Assembly: GCA_037176885.1 (NCBI GenBank)
Contig: JAWWNJ010000036.1
Coordinates: forward strand, 434,001-498,000
Reading direction: 5' to 3'
Length of the DNA stretch: 64,000 nucleotides
Source: Favolaschia claudopus
Lineage: Eukaryota > Basidiomycota > Agaricomycetes > Agaricales > Mycenaceae
This document shows positions 36,321-47,629 of the stretch, one piece after another. Within the stretch, counting starts at the first letter, position 1. The number at the start of each line of letters is the position of its first letter. The notes below the pieces were generated by a model. The model saw only the letters and a program-made list of their open reading frames with translations, was not told the DNA's origin and did not search any database. A program made the translations under genes and the position numbers.

Positions 36321-37431
36321 ATCATGACGACTTGTGTGTGTGTGCTTACTGTATCTTGAAATAACACCTTCTTGTGCGGTGACGCCGTTGAAAGCCGCGG
36401 TGAGCGCGAAGAATACAGTGCGACTGAATGAATGTTCTGAACAGCTATGTTCAGTGCAAGCTCAGGCCGCCCTCTCACGATTGTCTCGGCCTCACCCCCG
36501 TTTTCTTCACTCGCAAGCGTGGTTTATCGGAGGTAGCTTGGGAGGCTTGACTTCGCCGCGACACCGACCACGGCCGATCTGTTGTACTGCAGTGCGCATA
36601 TTGAAGTTCCTGAGCTAAATATTGGCAAGCTCCATGCAGAGTCGAAAGAGAAGGGTAAATCAGACGTCTCCGAGGTTTCTCCGCCGTTCGGGGTGAGGTA
36701 TACATTCATTCTGCAACGGCGATCTGTGAATGGATTGCCGTCTGGCTGGGATAGACCGTTCTTGATTCATCATGAATGTACTTCGACCACGGCTCTTTCC
36801 TTTTCACTGGCAGGCTTCTCACCCGGCCAACGGCGATCTTGTCGACTCAGTCTCCGTAGTCTTCGAGCATACTACAAACGTTCCACCAGCGTCTGGATAC
36901 GACCAGCTCGGCTTGGCCTGATATGTTCTATCAATCTTCTTCCCGCCATTGGCACTTTCTTGGTAGGCCACTGCTTCCCAACTCTATGAGATAGGTTTCA
37001 TGAATGATTTTCTGGCTATGTGAATAGTATGTACAAGATGAAACGATCCGATGCCGCCATGGGAAGACTCAGGTAAGTAGTTCAAACAATCTCACAAATT
37101 TGGGTACCTGCCCCAACCCTCTGCACTCAGCCTCCTAGATCCAACTCCCTCGGAGCAAAACAAAGTATGGGCACGATCGTTCAGCTCAACTAGTACCAGT
37201 TAACCAAGCTAATATTCGACGTGAGCAAAATTCAGGTAACAAATGAAAGCTAGACCTCATTCCCGCTGATTGTACCTCATTCTCGTACTGCTGTCCGAAT
37301 CCGGAGATGCAAGTTCATAATGGTATCTCTCTCTCATGCAAAAACAGCTTACGGTTATGCGTTTCGCCTTATCCAAAGCTCCGTTCGTACAGTAAGGCAC
37401 GCAAATGAGCTCATTCATTCAGTTTTCGACG
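36321..37431. other. intergenic, no gene seen
   Basis: Only short frames were found. The final part is the promoter of the DyP peroxidase gene. Confidence 0.35.
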
Positions 37432-37439
37432 TATAAAAG
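37432..37439 (+). promoter_or_regulatory. TATA box of the DyP peroxidase gene
   Basis: TATAAAAG lies 60 bp before the chosen start at 37492. This favours 37492 over the in-frame ATG at 37405, which lies upstream of the element. Confidence 0.55.
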
Positions 37440-37491
37440 CCTCCTGCGATCCCAGTTTAACCTCAGCATCGTCCTTCGCTCTCGACTCGTG

Positions 37492-39721
37492 ATGCATAGG
37501 CCCTCTACTCTCATTGTTTTCTCCTTGCTGTGCCTCGGACAGCTTGGGGTTTCGCGCCCTGAGGTTCCTCGTCGTCGCACCTTACAGCCCCGGCGTACGA
37601 ACTCGATGTTCATAAGTAAGTCGCCGGCTTGAACCCAAGGTTTTCATATGAAATGAGCTATTGCAGATCCCCCGGCGCTTCCAGGCATTCCAACTGCCCA
37701 GGCGGTCGCCGCATTAGACAACCCTTTGGACACTGACAACATCCAAGCCGATATATTGGCAGGCATGCATAAGAACAAGGAGCTTTTCTTTTTCTTCCAC
37801 ATCAATGATCCAGCAACCTTCAAAACGAAGCTTGCTTCGAACATCCTCCCTTTGATCACATCCACCACTGAAATTCTCTCCAATACTACCCAGCCTATTA
37901 CGGCTGTTAATATCGCCTTCTCTCATACAGGCTTGGTTGCTCTTGGAGTCAATGAGTGCGATTTTTTCGGCGTTGCTACGTTTACTGAACGGCTCCTGTA
38001 GCGACCTCGGCGACCCCGATTTTGTGGCCGGGCAGTTCAACGAAACTGGCACAATCGGAGATAATCCTTCTTTGTGGGACCCCGCGTTCGCTGGTACCAA
38101 TATCCACGGCGTATTCCTTCTTGCATCAGACACCGTCGACAACATCAACACTCAGTTGGCGAGCCTTCAATCAATTTTAGGAACTTCAATCACGGAGAAG
38201 TGAGTCCGTTTCAATCGAGTTTTACTCAATGGTTGTTGATCTGTTTTTCTTGTAGCCACCGACTTCAAGGAGCTTCTCGTCCCGGCGATCAAGAAGGACA
38301 TGAACACTTTGGCTTCATGGTGAGTGTCCAGCTTCATTTGACAACTCAACCCACGCAAATGACCATCAACAGGATGGAATTGCTCAGCCTGCTGTAAACC
38401 GATTCACCAGCCCTGTCTTGCCAGGCCAGACTCCAGGTACTTGCTACTTTTTGCTTGGTTGAACCCGCTTCTGAGTATGACTACTTTTCCTTTTTGCAGT
38501 TGATGGCGGTGAGTAACTTGGCGAATTGCGATGCGCCTCGATTCATGAGGTCAAAAGGTACCTTCTTACTGGGAGGGGATTGGGATCCCGTGGATGGAGT
38601 TCCGGCTCGCACGTCTTGGGCAAAAGACGGATCGTACGTCCATTTCCGAAGTTTGAACTCCATGTTGAATTTACTACAGTTTCCTCGTGTTCCGCCAACT
38701 TCAGCAGCTCGTGCCGGAGTTTAACAAATTCTTGACAGACAACCCGCTCGATGTCGACACTCTGACTCCGGAGCAAGGGTCGGAGCTTCTCGGCGCACGC
38801 ATGGTCGGTCGGTGGAAGAGTGTAAGTTGAATTTTCAGCGACGAAGTGACTATTCATCTTTTGTTCAATCAGGGAGCACCGATCTTTTTGAGCCCAACTC
38901 ATGATGATCCTGACCTCGCAAACGACAAGTTCAGAAATAATAATTTCACATATCTCGTTGAATCAAACCCCGAGCCTGGCACTGAAAACCACTTCAACCA
39001 AACCAACTGTCCGTTTGGCGCGCATATCCGCAAGGTTCACCCGCGTGGAGATCTCGATCCTAGCGTAGAGAATTCGCATTTTATCATTCGTAGCTCGATT
39101 CCTTACGGGCCTGAAGGTTCGTATGACCGATCACTGCTAAAACAGTTGCTAACATTCAACGCAGTAACTTCAGCAGAGGCGTCCTCCAGCACAACCAGTG
39201 TTGACCGTGGTCTTGCTTTCGGTAAGCACCAATATGTTCCCACAAGGCAGCACAATGAACCCTACCTTCAGTCTCGTATCAATCTAATATAAATAACGGC
39301 TTTGTTTTCTTGCAAAGCATCTGGATCAATTCAATCGGGTGCGTCCGCCTTTGCAACACATACTTATTCGTCTGATTATGTTCATCGCCGTATAGCTTCC
39401 CCTTCGGAAAAGTGGACCCGTAAGTTCATCATTTTCATCCCTTTCCCTCGTATACTCAGCCATGTTCCAGAACCATCGGCGTTGATCCCATTATCGGAAC
39501 TGTGGGCGGAGGACCGAAAAACATTTCCGGCCTCGATCCCGCTGTGTTCTACCTCAACCAGTCGGACCCTGTTCACGACGTCGTGATCCCTCGTGGTATG
39601 ACAGTCTCTCGTTACGTAGCACTAGTTGCTGATTTCATTTTGAGATTTCGTTGTGTCACGGGGAGGTGAATACATGTTTGCCCCGTCTATCTCTGGCATC
39701 AGCTTCATTGCTTCGGCGTGA
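37492..39721 (+). CDS. dyp: secreted DyP-type (dye-decolorizing) heme peroxidase
   Basis: It uses H2O2 to oxidise dyes, phenols and lignin-like compounds outside the cell. Fourteen exons (37492-37615, 37667-37955, 38002-38199, 38256-38319, 38373-38436, 38500-38508, 38558-38633, 38680-38821, 38873-39116, 39165-39221, 39272-39338, 39396-39419, 39471-39595, 39645-39721) sum to 1560 nt, or 519 residues. A signal peptide (STLIVFSLLCLGQLGVS) is followed by a basic propeptide-like stretch. The family motif GFMDG is split by intron 4 and gives the distal Asp (about D226). The proximal heme His is in CPFGAHIRK (about H373), and the conserved Arg is in IIRSSIPYG (about R395). The C-terminus FVVSRGGEYMFAPS is typical. 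Exon 6 has 9 nt and exon 12 has 24 nt. Confidence 0.93.
38500..38508 (+). other. 9-nt internal micro-exon of the DyP gene
   Basis: The exon TTGATGGCG sits between a 63-nt intron ending tttgcag and a 49-nt intron starting gtgagt. It inserts Val-Asp-Gly before GTFLLG, where family members usually read V-D-P-G. Because it is 9 nt long, skipping it would keep the frame and only delete three residues. Confidence 0.65.
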
Positions 39722-40078
39722 GCCTGCCCGGAATACTATGTGCAGTGTATAGATACCGCATCCAATTGTTGGGGATTGCAGTTTGATGGGCATACGGTAT
39801 GGGCATTGGGTGTACATGTACATGAACTAATTCGAATACATAATAACTTGAACGGCGGTTGCTCGTTCGGGCAGTGTTCACAAAGACCAATTTGAAGTGC
39901 TTTTTCTTCAGCCTCCGGACCTTGCATGACAGCAAATTTCGAGTGAAATTTTCTTTGTGAAAGAGCGATACAGTAAGTATATGTTACGATACAAGGTCCG
40001 TGTTTGCGGCGGAGGCGATTGTCTATTTAGTAGAGTCTATAAATGAGGGAGATGTCCGTGCGTGTAGCTGGTGTAACT
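39722..40078. other. convergent intergenic region
   Basis: This is the shared 3' region between the DyP gene and the GH16 gene. It is AT-rich in places (39830-39990) and I see no gene. Confidence 0.4.
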
Positions 40079-41462
40079 CTATGATTGAAGCAGGATCATG
40101 GCACCGGTGCTTAGGGCAGCCACACCGAGGGTGGCCCACGAACTCGGTCGGAAAGTCAGAGCAGAGTTGCCTTTGACAAGGGTGTTGGTGCCAGCCACAC
40201 TGTACACTCGCACGGACGCAACATCGAAATACGCGTTGTTGTAGTTAGAGCCGTCGCCCACGACATAATCGTCGTAGCAAATGCCCGAGCAAGTCTGAGC
40301 GAACACTGCCTTGTTACCCGCGGCGTCTACGAGGAAGTTAGTAGTAGTACATGATATACAGTCCTTATAAACAGACATACCGCCGCAGAGCGTGATGTCG
40401 AATATGAGATTCTGCGGCTTGAAGAATGTGTCAATCGCACATCCGCCTGTGGGCCAGTTCGCGACGGGGGTGCCTAGGTCCGCGATGGAGAAGGAGGAAG
40501 AGTTGGAAGAGATCGAGGTTGGGATGCTGGTGCGATTGAAGAACCAGACACTGCGCGGATAGGTTATCAAGTAATGCGGAGAAGATGAGTAATGCCTACG
40601 ATATCCCGGACTCAGCAAATTCAGTAATGAACACGCCGCCTTGTGCGGCGGCGAATTTCGCGCCGTAGCTCGAGTCATTGGGGCCCATTACTCCGCACCC
40701 TGCGTTGGAATTGGAGGAGAAGGAACAGTCTGTGGAGTTGACGACGGTCGATGTTTGGGCGGGGGATACCTGCTGACATCCAGGGTTTGTGTGGAGCGTC
40801 ATCTCGTTGTGAAGTTCCATGTTCCAATGCTCAAAGGTATCGATTTCGCTGGAGGCAGTCAGGTATCATGATAAGCAATGTGAATTGAAGAACATACCCT
40901 CCAGTAGGCCAATTGGGGGCTTGCGACCAAAATGCTGGCCATACCTGATCTCCCAGGTCAGATCTTTAGATTTCTCTTGAAATAGGGCATACCGAGCACT
41001 ATCGAGATAACCCGTCAGTCCGCGTAGCGTGGCTTAGAGACAAAAACATACACCATATGGGACATGATACATGTCTGCAATCCACACACTTCCAACCCCA
41101 ATCTCATCCTGAGTTGAGATGCGGACAGTATTCCGCTTGTCGCTCAAAGCGACTTTGGTCGTATTGTCCACCTTGATAATAGCACGATTGGTGGTGGAAT
41201 CCACGTACGCCAGCTTCGAGGACTTGGCGACGCTGGACGTCACGAAGATAGCGTCGCCGTTTGTCAAATTGTCGACTGATATTGAGAGTATGTGATCGAA
41301 CCTCGACAAAAAGGATGAATCACACTTACATTTTCCGTAGAAATTCCATCCGTCAAAGAACGTAGAACCAGAGAACTCTTTCACCATGTCGTAGGTCGTC
41401 GCGGCCAGTGCTCCGGGCAGCAGCACGGGTAGAAAGATAGAGAGCGAAGCTTGCCACATCAT
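40079..41462 (-). CDS. secreted GH16 beta-glucanase-like glycoside hydrolase, GPI-type C-terminus
   Basis: Family members cut or remodel beta-1,3/1,4- or 1,6-linked glucans in cell walls. Seven exons (41462-41330, 41275-41052, 40998-40993, 40944-40898, 40848-40600, 40550-40381, 40326-40079) sum to 1077 nt, or 358 residues. The signal peptide is WQASLSIFLPVLLPGALA. The GH16 signature is visible as MYHVPYG-CS-VWPAFWSQ, then GEIDTFE with the nucleophile and acid Glu and the helper Asp at about 138, 140 and 143. The order SLYG-like start, then TLHTNPGC and GVFITEFAESG, fits the fungal laminarinase-like subgroup. The last 20 residues are hydrophobic, suggesting a GPI anchor. Exon 3 has 6 nt. The start is the ATG at 41462, because the upstream frame begins only with TTG. 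Confidence 0.9.
40993..40998 (-). other. 6-nt internal micro-exon of the GH16 gene
   Basis: The exon TGCTCG (Cys-Ser) lies between a 53-nt intron (gtatgt...cgatag) and a 48-nt intron (gtatgc...gatcag), all phase 0. It produces the family-typical PYGCSVWPAFW. Skipping it keeps the frame and removes only these two residues. Confidence 0.75.
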
Positions 41463-42507
41463 ATTTAGAAACGAGAGATTCAATGCTGTCGGATGGACGA
41501 CTAGGTGCTCGTCACGGTAAGCGTCGATCTGTCGAGAGACGGGGAGTCGTTGCCGGCGAGATGTGTGGCCTGTGGGGCTACCAAGTCACCAGTGACTTTG
41601 GTGGAAGGGAACGACAAGAAAAAAACAGAAAGAGAAAGATTGGAAAGAAATTCGCATTGTCTCCACCTCGCTTCACCGCCTCTGGCGCACGAGAAGCGCT
41701 ATAAAAAAAGCTGGGCTATAAAAAGGGCTCGGCTTGAGCTCGGCATTGACCGGCAGTCAAACTCCGGGTCAGTCCAACTATAAAAGGCGATTCAAGTTCA
41801 CGATAAGGGAGATCGCGAGTGGAGTGCTATTCTGTGAGGATGTGGAGGAGGATATAGAGGGTGTATGTAGATAGTGAATGGGCCCAATGGGGGGGCGGTC
41901 CGTGACCGCTGTAAATTCGAACAAGGGATCTTCGCGGCGGTAGTAGGGTATGAGTGGGTTTGGTGTGCATGATGATGTGGAGTTGGGCCAAAGCGATTCG
42001 CTGAAACAAAAACACTAGACAGAATGGGCGGGACGTGAATAAGGAGATCGGATTCGGATGGCGAGCAGCTCATGGCAAATATAGTTCTTCAAGTTCTTAG
42101 TTGGGTATTGGAAACGGATTCAACCGACTCAGACGCGTGAGGAGAAGAAGAGAAACAGTAGGCGGGCAAACAACCGAGGGCCGACCGTCGCGTACTAGGA
42201 GGAGCGGAGAGAGAGGACGCGACGAGCGCGTCTGAGGCAAACCAAATTAACCAAAGTGTCACGTCAGTGACGTCACATCGGTAACAATCTCCCCTATCTT
42301 CCACTGAACTCAGCCGGGCTTTAGCTCGCAATCATACAATGTTTCCATTGGCCTGAGAGCTACCGAGTCAGAATCATCATTCAGGAAACCAACCGGATAC
42401 AATTATATATTCGCCTCAAGCTCTTGCACGCCATCACTTGAAGTGATTTTTACAGAAAGAGAACGCACAAAATCAAGTGTCGCATGAGCATCATTGTCAC
42501 AACGCCC
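41463..42507. other. intergenic region with three plus-strand TATA-like elements
   Basis: It lies upstream of the GH16 start and downstream of the GH43 end. TATAAAA-type elements occur at 41700, 41717 and 41779 on the plus strand. No plus-strand gene with recognisable similarity follows before 42507. Confidence 0.4.
41700..41786 (+). promoter_or_regulatory. three closely spaced TATA boxes without an assigned gene
   Basis: TATAAAA at 41700-41706, TATAAAAA at 41717-41724 and TATAAAAG at 41779-41786 all point rightward. The only neighbouring genes run leftward. They may drive a non-coding or antisense transcript, or be chance AT-rich motifs in a G-rich stretch. Confidence 0.25.
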
Positions 42508-44475
42508 TCATTCACTGTAAATATTGCCATATACAACAATCTTATCCAAGTCGGCAGCTGGACCTGTGGGCTTTTCAGCGAGGGCAGTTCATCTCATCGA
42601 AATCTTACCTCCGTTCAAGCCCGAAATTGTGATCGTGTTTCCTCCACCACGATTGAATGTTACGTTGAGAGGTTGACTCAAGATTATTCCAGCGTTTGTG
42701 TCTCGTTGTCGCAGGGTTACAGGAGCAGCGCCATTTATCGAGACACTCGCAAACCGTGCAATGATAAATGACTGCCCAGAGGCACCGCGGTTGTCACCAA
42801 CTGGAAATTAATTTTGAATCAAAACCGTCAGTTTGACAAGAAGACGCCAACACTTACAAAGTCCGTCGGGGTTGTGGTAGTAGGAGGAAACCCACTGCGG
42901 TTCGCCGGTACCGGCAATGTTGCTCACCGTGAGAGTTGAATTTCCGGTAACTGAGCGTTGTGAATGAGCATTGCCAACAGCCCGAGCGTATCATCCACTC
43001 ACTCCCAGTCACGATCTTGTGTCCTGAGCATGTTGGCTAGTTCCATAAGATGCCCTTCAGCAGCGGTTCGTCGATGAAAGGGACAAACTGACGCAAATTG
43101 TCGAATAGGCCGATTCGGTCACCGCTCCATGCTCAGCCTCGTAGACCGTGCCCTCGGGATATGAAACAATCCCGGTCTTGGTGTCAATCGAGTATAAATC
43201 ATGCCAGTCAATTGTAAAGGATCCTGTGTGGTCGTTGATATTGGCAGGGAGCCATACGTATCTAAGATTATTTGATGAGCCTTAGGCTTCAAGACGTGGT
43301 TGATATGAAGTTGGGACGGCATCCATACCTACTGTCATAAAGTTCAGCAGCAGTAGCCCACTGGTCACCGCAGTAAAGAATTGTCGTTGTGTGCGATCCG
43401 GCAACAGTGATTGACATCGTACTCTGTGTATTGTAAGTTCGAGTACCGGAACTGAGTTGTTCGTCAGAACCCTGGTCAGTACAATAAATGCTACGAACGG
43501 AGCAATGTATGACTGGATAGACCACGGTCCAGCTATCTTTTCGGCAGAAAAAACAACAACGTTGTTGGGCCGATATCCCGTTTTGTGTGACATTAAAATA
43601 TAATAGCGCTCCCCAGTGAAGAGCATATTCGGAGCCTCGAGGTCGAAATCTTGAAGCGCAGAGTCAGAGTTTAGGAGGATTATCTTTCGACGATCTACGT
43701 ACCAAAGAAAGTGTAAACGACTTCCTCCACGTTTGTGTAACTCACATTCATACGTGCGATTAAGTTGTCGTGAGCAGCATCTGCGTCTCCATTGCTGTAC
43801 AATGCGTACGCTTCGCCTGGCTCTACTTGAGTAGAGTTCCACAATTGAGATGAAGTCAAGTACCGTCAACATCCTGAAACAATCCGAAATCCTGGCTGGT
43901 TCCGCCTAACGGGCTGAATACATCCCGGAACGTGTACGGCCCTACGAACAGTCAAATCAAATGATAAAATTCGACCGGATAATCCGTACCGGTGACATTG
44001 GGACTAGTCGCAATACCCTGCTGCAGCAACCCATAGGTCGAATTGTCCGAATGGAACCACAAGATCCATTCCTGTGTCACTGCATTGAAAACCGCCTTCG
44101 GCCTTTCGACAACGCGGTCTGAGGAGATGTCTGTCCCGTCTATTGGCGACAATGCGCGACCGCGATAGTCCCAATTCAACAGATCCGACGAAGAGTATAT
44201 GTTGATGCCTGGAGTTCGGATTCAATCACAGCGATCGACGAAGCTTTGCGACAGGACTAACCGGAGAAAACCGATTTATCTCCTTGCTGTTCGTTTTGGC
44301 CGAACCAGTACCATACCCCGTCGCTTTGGACGATTCCGCCAGCGTGTGCGTGGAGGACGTTACCCGAGGTGTCGTACCATGTCGCTCCAGGGACGACATA
44401 GCGATTCTTGCGACAGCTTCCGAGCGTCGCCAAAGAGAGCACAGACAGGGTAATCAAAGAGAAACTGGTCTTCAT
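42508..44475 (-). CDS. secreted GH43 exo-beta-1,3-galactanase-like enzyme with CBM35-type domain
   Basis: Related basidiomycete enzymes release galactose from the beta-1,3-galactan backbone of arabinogalactan proteins. Eleven exons sum to 1452 nt, or 483 residues. The signal peptide is TSFSLITLSVLSLATLGSC. The five-bladed propeller region shows HAHAGGIVQSDGVWYWFGQN, VVERPKAVFN, FQDVDG and DFDLEAPNMLFTGERYY, which fit the galactanase subgroup. From about residue 340 (TVYEAEHGAV) a CBM35-like beta-sandwich follows, with NSTLTVSNIAG, FNRGGGNTITISGLNGGPAADLDKIVVY at the end. The CBM would bind galactan or uronic acid ends. Introns are 47-70 nt. The join inside GPWSIQSYIAP uses a gttcgt donor. I did not assign catalytic residues with certainty. 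Confidence 0.88.
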
Positions 44476-46421
44476 TCCTGACGGGATGCAGAAGACTTCA
44501 GAATGCGAGGATTCAACTTTCAAGTCCGCTGCAGGTATTAATTATGCCGAAGCAAGACCGGCCTCAAACGAAAGGTCATGAGTTCCTATACGTTTCTTGT
44601 TGAGATATACGACGTCGTGGTCAGGCGCGCCCGCCGACCCGTACCGCGACGAGCGGACCGTTTTGGGACCGTTGACAAGAAGTCATTGGTCACGTTCCAT
44701 GTCACGTTAGCAACTTGCCTAATTGGGCTGATGGAGGTGCTGAATTACCTATTTTGGACATGAATCTCCGAATTCAACAAAGGCAAATCATGGTTACCAA
44801 GGTCTTCGGAAGTTCCAGCGCTTTCCAGCGGTCTCGAGGTTTCTGACCGTTTCTTTTCAATGTATGCCCCTCGGGAGTCTCAAGTGCTACAATACTTGGC
44901 TTATAAGCACCTTTCTCTCGTCAACTACCTTCGTGGCTTTTCCGTTGTCTAACCCAAGTCGGCAGGCTAACCCATCATCAAGGCAACTTGTTACTTAGCC
45001 TCAGGTTAGGCCCGGGCAAGAACTCAATAACCCAATGCCCGTAGCCCTCTCTTTCACTTAGTCCTGGGTCCGTGCTTCGCAGAGTGCTGCCTCTGAATAT
45101 GCTGGATGTTTTCTGCTCGTATCTCTCCAGCCTGAGACAGCCGGCGCCGATGGTATGTATGATACACCCTCGTCTACGGATCCGGAAGGGAGATCGACGG
45201 CCAGCTGGTCCGCGAACGATGAACATCAAACAATCCACATCTTTTGTCTCCAAACCATCATATTGGTGAACGGTCGACCCCGATCTTGACCGTACTCGCC
45301 CTTGTGGCGAGCTGGTTTCAGGCGTTTTGAATTGAGGTGGGCTTGATACCTCTTTCCATGCCACTTGAATTGTACATACTGACCAATCGCTTGACCCACA
45401 GCACAGATATCCCTTTGCTCACAAATCATGGGCGCTACGTGAAATTATTCAGAGTAGCCATGTGCTTATGAAGTTAAAGTGATGGAAACGTTTCGGGTAG
45501 CTGTGGAGAGAACTCAGTGGCCAAGAACCAAAGCAAGCACCATGCCGCACTTGATCTTCTAAGGACGCTCACTTGCTGTAGCTGCGTGTACGACATTTTT
45601 TCCTGTCGCCTCCGACTTGTTCGGAAATACCGCAAGCTGACGGTTGTGAGCTGCTTCCGGTTGACGCTCGGGCTTCATTGGCCACGGTCGCTATTCTTCT
45701 TGCGCGACGGGTTCCCGCTGCCAGATGCTACGAAAACCGCCTCAAATGTCTGCCCCTTCGGCTGATACTCTGGCAGCATGACGGCAGGAAAAAGAAAATA
45801 ATCTGAATACCGAGAGAATACGGCGGAGGTCCATTGGCTGGCTGCTGCTGGCTGAGACCCGGATTATGGGTGGGCACTTCTTTGATACAACGTGTATTTG
45901 AAACCCACTCGTCTCCGGGTTTCATGCAGAAAACGACCGAAGTGCTTGTAATTGCATTTTCGGGAGCAGGAGACACCGCCCTTCCCGACTTTACCCTTCT
46001 GATGGAAGCGGGACAACAATCTGAGGCAGCCGGTCATTAGTGGCAAGCTCGCCGTGGTCCTCCCTGTTTCGCCTCGACTTCGAAAGCTGGCGAAGGAAGG
46101 TCTCGGTATCGGTGACAATCGGAGAACTTTCCGAGTCGTGTAAAGTATGTACTTGTTGTTATCGGGATACATTTGTCTGCTATGCAGAGGATTCTTAGAA
46201 CAGAATGAATTCTTCTTTCTGACATCTCAGTCTCCTCGATGCCATTCGAATAAAGGTTTGCAGCTGCTCAAGCTGAGCCTGAAGGTTGCAGCTCGCGTGG
46301 TTATGGGTGATTTTTTGTGACACTTGCGTGACACCGGCAAAAGAATTGCCTTATCCGGTCTCATACACCATGTCGTGGTTCTCCAAGTAGCTCTGACTCT
46401 GAGTCTTATTTCGCTCTCCTC
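44476..46421. other. no recognised gene
   Basis: The longest frame (minus strand, about 45364-44978) has a composition typical of chance open frames, and no domain was recognised. The first 150 bp should be the promoter of the GH43 gene and the last few hundred that of the alpha/beta hydrolase. Confidence 0.4.
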
Positions 46422-47629
46422 ATGGCAGACCGTATATCGACCAAGGTCGTCATCCCACTTTCGGCCGCCACCCCAGGTATCACCGGCGTTTTGGAACAGC
46501 TTGACTCCAATCAACCCATTCAAGGTCGGAAAATCACGCTGGCAAGTCCACCTACGTCTCCGTGGTAGCATACAAGCCGCTCATGTTGCGTTCAGATCCT
46601 CCATGGTTCTATGGGGTAAGCGCATCTTTTTCTGTGGAATCAGGAATGGCACAGCACATATCTAATCGCGTCCTGTCAGGCACAAGGATTATTTGTTTCA
46701 ACGGCGCCTCGCTCAAAAGTTTCCGCAAGACTCCTTCAGATTTGACTTCCGGTGCGTTTAGCGCTACCATAATTTCGTTACCGTACCAACACCATCGTTG
46801 CCAGGGGCAATCATGAATCCTCTGGTCCTTGGAACCAAGGCGGTATAGCGGATGACCTTGAAGACTTGTCCGCCGTGGCGAAGCACCTGCAGAATGTCTA
46901 TGGATATGTCATTGCGGCAGTTGTGGGACATTCTCGTGGCTCGCTCGTCGGAATGCGTTGGGTGGCCACGTCGCAAGATGCCCAGAATGTCACTGCATTT
47001 ATTAACGTCTCAGCTCGTTACCGCATGGTGAAAAGACTTTGAAATAGTTCCCTCCGTGTCATTAATCAATGTCTTCATTATGCAGGCCAAGATTCTCGGT
47101 CGGTAATGGGTTAACGGCGCTCAGACCTTTTGATCGCTGATTTCATGCGGTGCAGAGGGCCCCGCTGCGAAACTTCGCCAGGAAGGGTTCGATAGAAACG
47201 GGTTCTATGAGCTGACTGCCCCGGTAGCCCGTAAACCAATGACTTTCAGAATTTACCCTGCGGATCTCGAGAAGTTTGTCAGCTGGGACACTTCGTTTGT
47301 CTGGGAACAGTTTCCGCCCCATGTCCATGTACTCACGCTACATGGGCTGTCCGACCAGACGGTGCCTCCGTGAGCCTTGACCATCTACTTCCCCTGTCGA
47401 TGCTCATGCAGTGCCTGTGTCTAGGTACGATGCTCATATCTATGCTCGAGCGTTAGGTGCTCGGTCTCCTGGGACGCACACGCTGCATATGGTCGAAGAC
47501 GCCGATCACAACTTTACTGGGCGGCAGGATCAAGTCGTGGACTACATACTAGAGTGGTGGGGGCTGCACGAACGCGGTGAACTGAAGTCCTCGGGACTTT
47601 GGATGACGGGCGTTCGAGGCAAGCTGTAA
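46422..47629 (+). CDS. alpha/beta hydrolase (serine aminopeptidase/esterase-like)
   Basis: Seven exons (46422-46541, 46596-46615, 46680-46751, 46805-47027, 47086-47098, 47156-47369, 47425-47629) sum to 867 nt, or 288 residues. The fold landmarks are in place: ILHGSMGHKDYLF (oxyanion region), FDFRGNHESSG, GHSRGS with nucleophile about S114, LHGLSDQTVP with about D216, and VEDADHNF with about H249. There is no signal peptide, so it should be intracellular. It resembles the fungal and plant family of small hydrolases with unknown ester or acyl substrates. Intron 1 begins gcaagt (GC-AG). Exons of 20 and 13 nt are needed. The 13-nt exon depends on a weak gtcggt donor, so that join is the least certain. 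Confidence 0.82.
47086..47098 (+). other. 13-nt micro-exon of the alpha/beta hydrolase gene
   Basis: The exon codes for Ala-Lys-Ile-Leu plus the first base of Glu. It lies between an intron ending attatgcag and one starting gtcggt. It keeps the frame from the RYRM end of exon 4 to EGPAAKLRQEGF in exon 6. The donor is weak, so another solution is possible. Confidence 0.5.

Noticed and set aside
37405..37491. Upstream in-frame ATG of the DyP gene
   Set aside because: It lies before the TATA box at 37432, and the sequence before 37492 does not form part of the signal peptide.
44978..45364. Minus-strand frame of 128 codons
   Set aside because: Arg- and Ser-rich composition typical of a chance frame, no known motif and no splice partners.
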